29,836 nucleotides of DNA. It comes from Clostridiales bacterium (GTDB lineage: Bacteria; Bacillota_A; Clostridia; Christensenellales; Christensenellaceae). Shown in pieces: positions 7,355 to 14,542 of this stretch. The stretch covers positions 1 to 29,836 of the forward strand of contig QANA01000039.1 of NCBI GenBank assembly GCA_003149735.1, in the 5' to 3' direction. A model generated the notes under the pieces. The model had not been told where the DNA came from, ran no database searches, and was given only the letters and a program-made list of their open reading frames with translations. How positions within the stretch are numbered: the stretch's first letter is position 1; the number at the start of each line of letters is the position of its first letter. A program made the translations under genes and the position numbers.

Positions 7355-8797
7355 ATGAGAATATTTGACACAAAGGTGCAGCATTTGAAGTATAAAGTGC
7401 TGCGTGAGGTAGCACGGCATGCTTGGAATGATACACTGCTTCAGGCAGTGGCAGATATTCCGAAGGAGATTGTTCCGGGGAATAAACCGACCATGCGTTG
7501 CTGTGTCTATAAAGAGCGGGCTATTCTGGCAGAGCGCGTCAAACTGGCAATGGGCGGTGATCGGAAAAACCCGAATGTCATTGAAGTGATTGACATTGCC
7601 TGCGATGAATGCCCAGCCAGTGGTTTTGAAGTGACCAATGCCTGCCGTGGCTGCCTGGCGCACCGCTGCGAGGATGTCTGCCGCAAAGGCGCAATTTCAT
7701 TTGATGAGCATCAAAAAGCACATATTGATAAGGATAAGTGTATCGGCTGCGGTATGTGCGCCCGGGTTTGCCCTTATACTGCGATTACCCGCAATAAACG
7801 TCCCTGTGAAAATGCATGCAAGGTAAAAGCCATTAGTATGAGTAAAAATACGGAGACGAAAGAAGCGGTTATTGACGAGAGCAAATGCATTGCCTGCGGG
7901 GCTTGTGTTTATCAATGCCCGTTTGGTGCAATTTCGGATAAATCCTATATTCTGGATGTGATCGATATGATCAAAAAGAGCAATAACAACCAGAACTATA
8001 AGGTCTATGCCATTGTGGCGCCCTCTATTTCCGGGCAGTTCCGCTATGCAAAGCTGGGGCAGGTAATTTCGGGCATTAAGGCGTTGGGCTTCTTTACCGT
8101 GGTGGAAGTTGCCTTGGGAGCGGATATGGTAGCCGACAAGGAAGCGGCCGAATTGGTAGAAAAAGGATTCCTTACCAGTTCTTGTTGTCCGGCTTTTGTG
8201 GATTTCATTAAAAAGCAATTTCCGACCATGGTGGAGCACATTTCGCATAATCTTTCGCCGATGGGTGCTATTGCGGAATATATCAAGAAGAATGATCCGC
8301 AGGCAAAAATCGTTTTCATCGGCCCCTGCACGGCCAAGAAAATGGAGGTGCAGCAGGAGCGCGTCAAGCAATATGTGGACAGTGCCATTACATTTGAAGA
8401 ATTGCAGGCATTGTTTGACAGCAAAGATCTGGATATTACTTCTATGGAAGAGGATGTTTTGGATAATGCTTCCTTCTTTGGCAGAATTTTTGCCCGCAGC
8501 GGCGGTTTAGCAGAAGCGGTACAGCAAGCACTGAAAGAACACGGCGAAAAAGATTTCCAACTGAAAGCCATTTCCTGCGATGGTATTGAAGCCTGCCGCA
8601 CAGCGCTTTTGAAAGCCTCCAAAGGTATTTTGCCGGAGAACTTTATTGAAGGAATGGCATGCATGGGTGGATGCATCGGCGGAGCTGGATGCTTGACGCA
8701 TGGCGATAAGAATAAGGCTGAGGTGGATAAATACGGACGTGAGGCTTTGGAAAAAAATATCGGCGATGCAATTCGCTTGACCAGGCTTGGCGATTGA
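7355..8797 (+). CDS. Group B-like monomeric [FeFe] hydrogenase
   Basis: A 480-residue iron-sulfur protein. Residues 85-200 carry several Cys motifs: CDECP...CRGCLAHRCEDVC, then two ferredoxin-type sets (CIGCGMCARVCP with a further CENAC, and CIACGACVYQCP). The H-cluster domain has L1 TSSCCPAF, L2 IGPCTAKKME and L3 GMACMGGCIGG, keeping the H-cluster Cys ligands and the proton-path Cys. GPC in place of MPC in L2 fits group B enzymes. It lies 20 bases after the phosphatase, with AGAAGG as RBS, and ends the operon before a terminator. Group B enzymes are poorly characterised; coupling with a sensor and a phosphatase suggests its activity or signal is part of the same circuit. Maturation genes must lie elsewhere. 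Confidence 0.9.
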   Translation: MRIFDTKVQHLKYKVLREVARHAWNDTLLQAVADIPKEIVPGNKPTMRCCVYKERAILAERVKLAMGGDRKNPNVIEVIDIACDECPASGFEVTNACRGCLAHRCEDVCRKGAISFDEHQKAHIDKDKCIGCGMCARVCPYTAITRNKRPCENACKVKAISMSKNTETKEAVIDESKCIACGACVYQCPFGAISDKSYILDVIDMIKKSNNNQNYKVYAIVAPSISGQFRYAKLGQVISGIKALGFFTVVEVALGADMVADKEAAELVEKGFLTSSCCPAFVDFIKKQFPTMVEHISHNLSPMGAIAEYIKKNDPQAKIVFIGPCTAKKMEVQQERVKQYVDSAITFEELQALFDSKDLDITSMEEDVLDNASFFGRIFARSGGLAEAVQQALKEHGEKDFQLKAISCDGIEACRTALLKASKGILPENFIEGMACMGGCIGGAGCLTHGDKNKAEVDKYGREALEKNIGDAIRLTRLGD

Positions 8798-8815
8798 TGA
8801 TTGATTGCAGAGTTT

Positions 8816-8845
8816 AAACGGATGAATTACAATTCATCCGTTTTT
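8816..8845 (+). terminator. Intrinsic terminator of the hydrogenase operon
   Basis: AAACGGATGAATT (8816-8828) pairs with AATTCATCCGTTT (8831-8843), giving a long perfect stem that runs into T5. Confidence 0.9.
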
Positions 8846-8904
8846 CTATACAATAAATTCGGAAAAATGCCCTTCTAAGGAATATAGGAAAATTTGGGAT
8901 TTTA

Positions 8905-8913
8905 TGGTATGAT
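8905..8913 (+). promoter_or_regulatory. Extended -10 promoter of the tandem dehydrogenases
   Basis: TG-G-TATGAT at 8905-8913, with no clear -35. The start codon is about 40 bases downstream of the predicted transcription start. Confidence 0.45.
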
Positions 8914-8959
8914 TAATTCATTGAAATTAGGTGGAATGTTCAAGGAGGTTGGTAGGTCG

Positions 8960-10174
8960 GTGGAACAAAAGCGGATCGCCCTGATAGGGGCCGGAAAATT
9001 AGGAAAAGGCTATTTGGCCGATTTGTTTGGAAAAGCCGGTTATGAATTGATTTTTATGGCACGGAATCAGCAGCAGGTAGAGCAGATGCGTGCACAGGGG
9101 CAATATACGGTAGTAATGGAACATGAAGATGGCTCGGGAATAGAGGAATTTACCGTTTCCGGCTATCAGATCTGGTGTACACAAGGGGAGGAACGCGAAC
9201 AGTGCCTGAATATACTGACGCAGGTACCGATTGCTTCTGTTCAGATTTATGATAATGGGTTTGCAGCAGTGGGAAAACTGCTGGGTGAGGCGATTGCACT
9301 GCGGGCTGCGCAGGAAAACCCGCTTCCCCTGGATATTCTGCTGGTTGTCAACTATTCGGAGTCTGACCGTATTTTCGCTGAATACATAGAAAAGGAATTG
9401 CACACAGAAGCTCAGAAAAACTATTTTAAAGAAAAAGTCGGATTAATTAAAACGCTGGCATTCCGTGGGGGGTATGCGGCGCCCGAAGAAGTCTTGAAAA
9501 GAGATCCGCAGGCAATAGGGGCTTCTGACTATCCGGAATTGCCGGTAGATGTAGACGCCTTTTGCGGAGAGTTTCCGCAGGTGGAAGGCTTGATTCCTCT
9601 GGATAACATGGATGCCCGCCTCAAGGCAAAATTGTGGACGGGAAACATGCGTGGGGGTATGCTTGGCGCGATGGCAGGATTTAAAGGTTATCGCTTTTAT
9701 GAACAGGCACGGATTGATCCGGAGATAGAACAATTTTGCAAATACGGTTATGAAGAAGCACTGTATGGTGTGCTGCATCTGTTTCATATGACGTATGAGG
9801 ATTTTCAAAAAGGAGAGCGAAAGGAAGCTGTTTTGGTGCCCGGTGCAAAAGCAAAGGCTTCTACGGATACCATTGCCCGGCAGATGTTTGGTCTGGTACG
9901 AAAATTGGGGCGAAATGAACGTTTGGTAGGCCCGGCTATGGCCTGCATGCAAACGGGAAAACTTCCTTATTTTCTGGCGCGTGCCATTGCGATGGCCTTT
10001 GATTTTGAAAATACGCAGGATCCTTCAGCAGTGGAAGTGCATAACTACTTGAAGAAACATGGAATCCAAAGTGCTGTAGAGAAATATTGCGGGCTGCATA
10101 TGCAGGAAGAAAAAGAACGGATTTTAATTGAATTGATATGCGGACACTATGCGGAGTTGCATATGAAGCAATAG
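8960..10174 (+). CDS. Mannitol-dehydrogenase-like oxidoreductase, copy A
   Basis: A 404-residue NAD(P)-dependent oxidoreductase resembling the mannitol-1-phosphate/mannitol dehydrogenase superfamily. An N-terminal Rossmann fold opens with ALIGAGKLGKGY (residues 7-18); the C-terminal domain contains LKAKLWTGNMRGG, the place of the family's catalytic Lys and Asn. The third catalytic position, usually His three residues after Asn, is Gly here, so polyol activity is not assured. The frame is open from ATG 8894, but I prefer GTG 8960: AGGAGG (8943-8948) lies upstream of it and its first residues align with the start of the neighbouring paralogue. About two thirds of residues match copy B by eye. 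The exact substrate is unknown; a sugar or uronate phosphate is possible. Confidence 0.75.
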   Translation: MEQKRIALIGAGKLGKGYLADLFGKAGYELIFMARNQQQVEQMRAQGQYTVVMEHEDGSGIEEFTVSGYQIWCTQGEEREQCLNILTQVPIASVQIYDNGFAAVGKLLGEAIALRAAQENPLPLDILLVVNYSESDRIFAEYIEKELHTEAQKNYFKEKVGLIKTLAFRGGYAAPEEVLKRDPQAIGASDYPELPVDVDAFCGEFPQVEGLIPLDNMDARLKAKLWTGNMRGGMLGAMAGFKGYRFYEQARIDPEIEQFCKYGYEEALYGVLHLFHMTYEDFQKGERKEAVLVPGAKAKASTDTIARQMFGLVRKLGRNERLVGPAMACMQTGKLPYFLARAIAMAFDFENTQDPSAVEVHNYLKKHGIQSAVEKYCGLHMQEEKERILIELICGHYAELHMKQ

Positions 10175-10203
10175 AGAGAAGATAGAAAGAGAGGAAATAA
10201 GAA

Positions 10204-11412
10204 ATGGGGAAGAAACAGATTGCACTGATTGGTGCAGGTAAGTTGGGTAAAGGATATGTGGCAGACCTGTTTGGCAAGGCAGGTTATGAAGTGATTTTTC
10301 TTGCGCGCAGGCAGCAACAGGTAGATACGCTGCGCCGGCAGGGGAGCTATACGGTGTATGTAAGCCATGAAGATGGCTCGGGAATCAGTGAGAAAAAAGT
10401 GAGCGGCTATCAGGTGTGGTGCAGTCAGGGAGAAGAGAGAGAACAATGCCTGCAGATATTGACACAAGTGCCCATAGCCTCTGTACAAATTTATGATAAT
10501 GGCTTTGCCGAAGCGGGGAAACTATTGGGAGAAGCGATTGCCCGCCGGGCAGAATTGCCGGAGGCCGGGCCTTTGGATATTTTGCTGGTTGTCAACTATT
10601 CTGACCCGGATCGTATTTTTGCGAACTATATTGAACAGGAACTGCATACTGAACAGCAGCGCACTTATTTTCGGGAAAAAGTTGGGCTGGTTAAAACGCT
10701 GGCTTTTCGCGGTGGTTTTACGCCGACGGCAGAACAGCTGGCAAGGGATCCGGAGGCGATTTGCGCATCCGATTACCCGGAACTGCCTGTTGATCAGCAA
10801 GCCTTCCGTGGTGGCATTCCGCAGAACGTCGACGGATTGCTGCCGCTGGATAAGATGGGGGAGCGCCTGAAAGCCAAGCTATGGACGGCAAATATGCGTG
10901 GTGGTGCGATTGGTTCCATGGGCAAGGCTAAAGGATATCACTTGTTTAACGATGCAGGGGCGGATGAAGAGATTCAAAAATTTGCAGGGCATTGTTATGA
11001 AGAAGCACTTTATGGCATTGGGAATCTCTTCCATATGAGTAAAGAGGATTTTGAGAAGGGACTCCGGAAAAAGATACCGTTGGTTCCGGGTGCAAAAGCT
11101 CGGGTGACGACGGATGTTATCGATCGCCAGATGTTTGGCCTGAATCGCAAACTGGGCAGAGAAGAACGGTTGATTGGGCCGGCAATGGCCTGCCTGGAGG
11201 GAGGGCGTTTGCCTTATTTTCTGGCAAAAGCAGCAGCCTATGCTTTTGATTTTGATAATCCTGCAGACCCGGCTTCAGTGGAAGTGCTTGGCTATGTGCA
11301 GGAATACGGAATTGAAAAAGCGGTAAGTAAATACTGCGGATTGAGTCTGCAAAATGAACAGGAACGCATTCTGATTCAGCTGATTTGCGGACACTATACG
11401 GATATGCATTAA
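10204..11412 (+). CDS. Mannitol-dehydrogenase-like oxidoreductase, copy B
   Basis: A 402-residue paralogue of the preceding gene, 29 bases downstream and surely in the same transcript. It has the same Rossmann start (ALIGAGKLGKGYVADLFG) and the same KLWTANMRGG region with Gly in place of the catalytic His. Long identical stretches (EDGSGI, QGEEREQCL, ILTQVPIASVQIYDNGF, SDYPELPVD, PYFLA, CGLICGHY-like ends) show a fairly recent duplication. Differences concentrate between residues 200 and 290 of the C-terminal domain, which would shape substrate choice. GAGAGGAAA upstream of ATG 10204 is the RBS. The two may form a heteromer or act on related substrates; neither can be decided from sequence. 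Confidence 0.78.
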   Translation: MGKKQIALIGAGKLGKGYVADLFGKAGYEVIFLARRQQQVDTLRRQGSYTVYVSHEDGSGISEKKVSGYQVWCSQGEEREQCLQILTQVPIASVQIYDNGFAEAGKLLGEAIARRAELPEAGPLDILLVVNYSDPDRIFANYIEQELHTEQQRTYFREKVGLVKTLAFRGGFTPTAEQLARDPEAICASDYPELPVDQQAFRGGIPQNVDGLLPLDKMGERLKAKLWTANMRGGAIGSMGKAKGYHLFNDAGADEEIQKFAGHCYEEALYGIGNLFHMSKEDFEKGLRKKIPLVPGAKARVTTDVIDRQMFGLNRKLGREERLIGPAMACLEGGRLPYFLAKAAAYAFDFDNPADPASVEVLGYVQEYGIEKAVSKYCGLSLQNEQERILIQLICGHYTDMH

Positions 11413-11424
11413 GCAGAAGGAATG

Positions 11425-11455
11425 AAAAAACCGGTCAATAGGAACCGGTTTTTTT
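11425..11455 (+). terminator. Intrinsic terminator after the tandem dehydrogenases
   Basis: AAAAAACCGGT (11425-11435), an eight-base loop, and ACCGGTTTTTT (11444-11454). The T-run on one side and A-run on the other allow it to work from both directions, also serving the leftward ImmA gene. Confidence 0.9.
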
Positions 11456-11485
11456 ATATGTTTGTATCAAGCGGTTTATAGAAAA

Positions 11486-11908
11486 TCAGCGAAGCAGATC
11501 AGAGTATTTGCTGAGCATTTTTTCCTGTACACCCAATAGAGCAGACAATGTGGAAAGGGAACAATGGGAAATATCCTCTTCCAGGCCAAAGCATAGAAGC
11601 CGCAGGGCAAAGGTGTTTGCTTCGGATTCCAGGCGTGAAGTGGAGAAAAAGGTATTTTCCCGTAAGAAAGGTGCGCTCTCTCCCGGATGCAATAAAGCAT
11701 GGCCCAGCTCATGTGCGGCGGTAAAGCGTGCCTGCGCTTCATTGAGACGGTTATTGATATGAATAAATTTTTGACGTTTTTGTTTATTATAATATCCTTT
11801 AACAGCACCCAGATCTTCAAACAGCACAAGAATGCCCAATTCGCGCGCTATAAAGAAAGGGTCGCTGCTGCTGTATTTTTTTACCAGCTTATTGATGATT
11901 TTTTCCAT
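11486..11908 (-). CDS. ImmA/IrrE-family metalloprotease
   Basis: A 140-residue zinc protease of the ImmA/IrrE family. The metal-binding motif HELGH sits in RFTAAHELGHALLHP at about residues 64-78, followed by the conserved ESEANTFALRLL helix carrying the third Glu ligand. In ICEBs1 and related phages ImmA cleaves the neighbouring XRE repressor when DNA damage or another signal activates it. The open frame extends far upstream inside the repressor gene, but ATG 11908 (MEKIINKLVKKY) starts where family members do. It overlaps the end of the XRE gene by 20 bases on the same strand, a typical translationally coupled repressor/protease pair. It should therefore control the divergent lysis genes. 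Confidence 0.88.
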   Translation of the reverse strand: MEKIINKLVKKYSSSDPFFIARELGILVLFEDLGAVKGYYNKQKRQKFIHINNRLNEAQARFTAAHELGHALLHPGESAPFLRENTFFSTSRLESEANTFALRLLCFGLEEDISHCSLSTLSALLGVQEKMLSKYSDLLR

Positions 11909-12332
11909 GGGATTTATATTTCTCCGGCGTATATTTTTCTTTGGCCATTGCCTTCGCCATGCGGATACTGCGCTCCAGAGAAGCAATGAGCAATTCTTTT
12001 GTTTCATCATCCAGGGGTTCTCCGTCAAAAAGCAAAGCACCTTGCTCGCCTTCCAATGCAGATAACACATGATCCAGCGATTTTTGAATGTCACGTTCAT
12101 CTCGTGCATTAAAGGAAGCTTCCTGTGGCTCCCATCCCATGATTTGGGATTTTGGAACTCCAAAAAAGTCCGAAAGTTTTTCGATTACCCCCATACGGGG
12201 CATTTTTAGGCCATTTTCCCAGGTGGAAACGGCCTGATAGGAAACTCCCAATTGCTCTGCTAATTGTGCTTGGGTTAGTCCGCGAGATTCTCTTAGCTGT
12301 TTAATGGCGTTATGATGCATGGGCGTAGTCAT
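11889..12332 (-). CDS. XRE-family phage-type repressor (ImmR-like)
   Basis: A 147-residue DNA-binding protein with an N-terminal HTH_3 domain: AIKQLRESRGLTQAQLAEQL, GVSYQAVSTWENGLKMP and IEKLSDFFGV (about residues 8-60). The acidic C-terminal part is probably for dimerisation or recognition by the ImmA protease encoded just downstream. I choose ATG 12332 (MTTPMHH). GTG 12350 is in frame but overlaps the AAGGAG sequence (minus strand, 12355-12350), while the spacing to 12332 is rather long at 17 bases, so the exact start is uncertain. A consensus promoter (TTGACT-17-TATACT) lies directly upstream. The operator at 12364-12376 overlaps its -10, so it is probably autoregulated. Confidence 0.9.
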   Translation of the reverse strand: MTTPMHHNAIKQLRESRGLTQAQLAEQLGVSYQAVSTWENGLKMPRMGVIEKLSDFFGVPKSQIMGWEPQEASFNARDERDIQKSLDHVLSALEGEQGALLFDGEPLDDETKELLIASLERSIRMAKAMAKEKYTPEKYKSHGKNHQ

Positions 12333-12363
12333 GATTTTAGTATTTCTCACTCCTTTATTAAAT

Positions 12364-12376
12364 CTACTAAAAGTAT
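12364..12376. promoter_or_regulatory. Repressor operator O1 (imperfect)
   Basis: CTACTAAAAGTAT matches the 13-bp consensus CTACTAATAGTAG at 11 positions. It overlaps the repressor's own -10. Confidence 0.65.
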
Positions 12377-12400
12377 AGCTCTGTATAAAGATTAAGTCAA
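12372..12400 (-). promoter_or_regulatory. Leftward promoter of the repressor/protease pair
   Basis: On the minus strand TTGACT (12400-12395), a 17-base spacer and TATACT (12377-12372). The repressor operator at 12364-12376 covers the end of the -10 and the transcription start. Confidence 0.8.
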
Positions 12401-12432
12401 CTATTTGTTTATATTTTGTGATATATATACCC

Positions 12433-12461
12433 TTGACATTCTACTAATAGTAGAATAAAAT
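12433..12461 (+). promoter_or_regulatory. Rightward promoter of the lysis unit
   Basis: TTGACA (12433-12438), a 17-base spacer and TAAAAT (12456-12461). Operator O2 (12441-12453) fills the spacer, so repressor binding should block RNA polymerase. Confidence 0.82.
12441..12453. promoter_or_regulatory. Repressor operator O2
   Basis: CTACTAATAGTAG, a near-perfect dyad (arms CTACTA/TAGTAG) extended by flanking TT and AA. It lies inside the spacer of the rightward promoter. Confidence 0.78.
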
Positions 12462-12511
12462 AAAAAACAGCAACGGAACAACTTGAATAAACAATCAATT
12501 TGTTCATAACT

Positions 12512-12524
12512 CTACTATTAGTAG
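12512..12524. promoter_or_regulatory. Repressor operator O3
   Basis: CTACTATTAGTAG is the exact inverse of O2. It is centred 71 bp from O2, just before the RBS of the first lysis-unit gene, where it could act as a roadblock or loop partner. Confidence 0.75.
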
Positions 12525-12546
12525 ATAAAGAAAGGAGCACATGAAG

Positions 12547-12969
12547 ATGACGGAGGCACAGGTCAGAGGATATTTGAATCGAGCTTATCGAGCTAAGGAA
12601 ATGATTGGAAGCATGCAGGAGGAATTGCTGCATTTGCAGGAACTGGCCGAATTAACCGCAGGTATGGAGGCGGGAGGTAGAGAAGACAGTTTGTTGGCGC
12701 AGATTATAGAAAAGGAGCGACGGCAAAAGGGGCGCATTGCGGAATACCTGGAAGCTGTTGAGCAGGTGCAGGAAGTGATCGAATCAGTGGAGAATCCGGA
12801 TTATAAGACGATCCTGCGTATGCGGTATTTGAATTTCAAACCGTGGGATGAGGTCGCGCAGGCGCTGCATTTTTCCAATGTGTGGGTATATCATCTGCAT
12901 AAAAGAGCACTGACTGCCGTGGGAAACGCTATTACAAAACTGGAAAAACAAAGAGTATCGATTTCATGA
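12547..12969 (+). CDS. DUF1492 / sigma-70 region 4-like phage regulator
   Basis: A 140-residue helical protein. The first 80 residues look like a coiled coil (MTEAQVRGYLNRAYRAKEMI ... QEELLHLQELAEL). The last 55 (YKTILRMRYLNFKPWDEVAQ then ALHFSNVWVYHLHKRAL) are a helix-turn-helix of the sigma-70 region 4 type, as in DUF1492 and ArpU-like phage late regulators. ATG 12541 is also in frame, but AGGAG (12533-12537) is only three bases from it and nine from ATG 12547, which I prefer. It is the first gene of the unit driven by the operator-bearing promoter, so it would be made upon induction. Its target promoter is not visible; no second promoter with a shared motif was found inside the cassette. 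Confidence 0.82.
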   Translation: MTEAQVRGYLNRAYRAKEMIGSMQEELLHLQELAELTAGMEAGGREDSLLAQIIEKERRQKGRIAEYLEAVEQVQEVIESVENPDYKTILRMRYLNFKPWDEVAQALHFSNVWVYHLHKRALTAVGNAITKLEKQRVSIS

Positions 12970-12978
12970 GGTGTCAAA

Positions 12979-13851
12979 ATGTTTGAAACGGTTGTTGCTT
13001 ATACAACAAAAAATGATGGGTATCAAAAAAACGGCAGCCTGCAAGTAAAAGGGTTGATGCTGCACAGTACGGCGACTCCCGGTATTATGGCGCTGGAATT
13101 TCGGGAACGATTTAACAAACCGGGTCTGGAAAAGTCAATTCATGGTTTTCTGGATGACGCCTGTTATGTGCAGTGTATGCCCTATGAGAAAATGGCGGGG
13201 CATTGCCGTTATGCGGGAAACAGTACGCATATCGGTATTGAATTATGTGAACCGAAAGAATGGCAGACGGATGCAGTATACTTTGCGAAAGTGTATGAAA
13301 ATGCGGTTGCGCTGTTTGCACAGTTGTGCAGACAGTTTGATTTAACGGAACAGGATATCATCGACCATGCGGAGGGCTATAGGTTGGGAATTGCCAGCAA
13401 CCATGGAGATGTCGGGCACTGGTTTCCGCTATTTGGTAAGAATATGGATGATTTTCGGGCGGATGTTCGAAAAGTGCTTGAACAATTCAGGAAAATGTCC
13501 CCTGCAGAGCATAGGCGAGAGAATATCCGGAGCCTGCAGACAGCTCTGAATAAAGCTTATGAATGCGGACTGTCGGTAGACGGAATTTTGGGAAAGAAAA
13601 CAACGGCGGCTGTAAAAGCACATTTGCTGCGTTATCAACCGGGGAAGGCACTTGCCAGAGGAGACTATGTTGCATGGGTGCAGCGGCAATTAATCGAACG
13701 AGCTTATTCCTGCGGGAAAACCGGGGCAGATGGAAAGTATGGAAAGAATACACAGGCAGCAGTCAAACGGCTGCAAAAGACGGCGGCGATTAAGGAGGAT
13801 GGGATTGTAGGCATCGATACCGTTTCTGCATTGCTGGAGAATTGGAAATAG
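12979..13851 (+). CDS. N-acetylmuramoyl-L-alanine amidase endolysin with peptidoglycan-binding repeats
   Basis: A 290-residue endolysin. Residues 1-165 are an Amidase_2 (PGRP-like) zinc hydrolase with LMLHSTATPG, IHGFLDD, AGHCRYAGNSTHIGIELCEP, IIDHAEG and SNHGDVGHWFP, the motifs of clostridial phage amidases. Residues 178-290 contain two peptidoglycan-binding repeats, each with a D-G-hydrophobic-G-K-x-T core (VDGILGKKTTAAVKA and ADGKYGKNTQAAVKR). It cleaves the amide bond between muramic acid and L-Ala. There is no signal peptide, so it needs the holin encoded next for release. It starts nine bases after the DUF1492 stop, with GAGGTG as RBS, and is certainly in the same transcript. Confidence 0.92.
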   Translation: MFETVVAYTTKNDGYQKNGSLQVKGLMLHSTATPGIMALEFRERFNKPGLEKSIHGFLDDACYVQCMPYEKMAGHCRYAGNSTHIGIELCEPKEWQTDAVYFAKVYENAVALFAQLCRQFDLTEQDIIDHAEGYRLGIASNHGDVGHWFPLFGKNMDDFRADVRKVLEQFRKMSPAEHRRENIRSLQTALNKAYECGLSVDGILGKKTTAAVKAHLLRYQPGKALARGDYVAWVQRQLIERAYSCGKTGADGKYGKNTQAAVKRLQKTAAIKEDGIVGIDTVSALLENWK

Positions 13852-13904
13852 AGTTGCAAATAAGTGGCTACAGATATGTTAGATATAGAAAGGAGATATA
13901 GAAA

Positions 13905-14183
13905 ATGAATGGGATATGGATGTTTAGTACAGTGTTATGGGTTTTTTTGGATCGAGCAAAAAAAATATGGGTACAAGCAAGTTGGGGAAATTGGTTGACC
14001 ATCGGTCTGGCAACTGTTGTCGGATTGATACTGGCTTTCGGATATAGATTGGATTTGCTGATGGTAGTAGGATTGACTGAGCAATTGACGGTGGGAGGGC
14101 AGATTTTTGCCGGGTTGGCAGTGGCGGCAGGTTCTTCCTGTATCCACGAATTGCTGGAAAAGGTACAGGATAAGGAGGCATAA
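13905..14183 (+). CDS. Phage holin family protein
   Basis: A 92-residue membrane protein with two hydrophobic segments, residues about 27-52 (LTIGLATVVGLILAFG and on) and 62-82 (GGQIFAGLAVAAGSSCIHEL), and a charged C-terminal end (KVQDKEA), matching the toxin-secretion/phage-lysis holin family. It would form lesions that let the amidase reach the wall. AAAGGAGATATAG before ATG 13905 is a strong RBS. It is followed directly by the XhlA-like gene (TAATG overlap), a standard lysis-module order. Confidence 0.85.
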   Translation: MNGIWMFSTVLWVFLDRAKKIWVQASWGNWLTIGLATVVGLILAFGYRLDLLMVVGLTEQLTVGGQIFAGLAVAAGSSCIHELLEKVQDKEA

Positions 14184-14398
14184 TGGATGGAAGCGTATTG
14201 ACGGCCATATTAGGCTGTGCCGGAACAATTGTTGGTTCAGCGATTGGAGCGATAGCAACAGCCGGCAAGACGAATTTCCGTTTGGAACAGTTGGAAAAAA
14301 AGGTGGATCAACACAATCATCTGGTCGAGCGGATGGTAGCGGTGGAGGAACGGAGCAAGAGCAATACACATCGATTGGATGAATTGGAAAAAGTATAA
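14183..14398 (+). CDS. XhlA-like small membrane/coiled-coil lysis protein
   Basis: A 71-residue protein. Residues 4-27 are hydrophobic and Gly/Ala-rich (one membrane helix), and residues 32-71 form a charged coiled coil with VDQHNHLVERM and VEERSKSNTHRLDELE heptads. This resembles hemolysin XhlA-type proteins that accompany holins and amidases in phage and PBSX-like lysis modules. Its ATG shares a base with the holin stop codon, so translation is coupled. It is the last gene of the cassette before a terminator. Its exact role in lysis is not known from sequence. Confidence 0.7.
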   Translation: MDGSVLTAILGCAGTIVGSAIGAIATAGKTNFRLEQLEKKVDQHNHLVERMVAVEERSKSNTHRLDELEKV

Positions 14399-14400
14399 CG

Positions 14401-14426
14401 AAGGGGAGGCACAGGCCTCCCTTTTT
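14401..14426 (+). terminator. Terminator of the lysis cassette
   Basis: GGGAGGC (14404-14410), loop ACAG, GCCTCCC (14415-14421), then T5. Confidence 0.88.
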
Positions 14427-14506
14427 ATAAAATGGGGAAAATAAAATGCAGCCTGTGATGCCTAAACGGTTTATCTGCTTCCGGTAATACATACATGATA
14501 GGAATA

Positions 14507-14515
14507 TGTTATAAT
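14507..14515 (+). promoter_or_regulatory. Extended -10 promoter of ogt
   Basis: TG-T-TATAAT at 14507-14515, identical to the one before the hydrogenase operon. The -35 is weak. The start codon is 28 bases from the end of the -10. Confidence 0.55.
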
Positions 14516-14542
14516 CATATGAGAATACAGGAGGAAAAGCAG

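Noticed and set aside
11908..12163. Upstream extension of the ImmA frame inside the repressor gene (85 extra residues)
   Set aside because: The extra residues are an out-of-frame shadow of the XRE gene. The protease family starts at ATG 11908.
11425..14540. Possible att repeats flanking the lysis cassette
   Set aside because: I compared the edges by eye and found no direct repeat beyond a few bases, and there is no integrase or tRNA gene.
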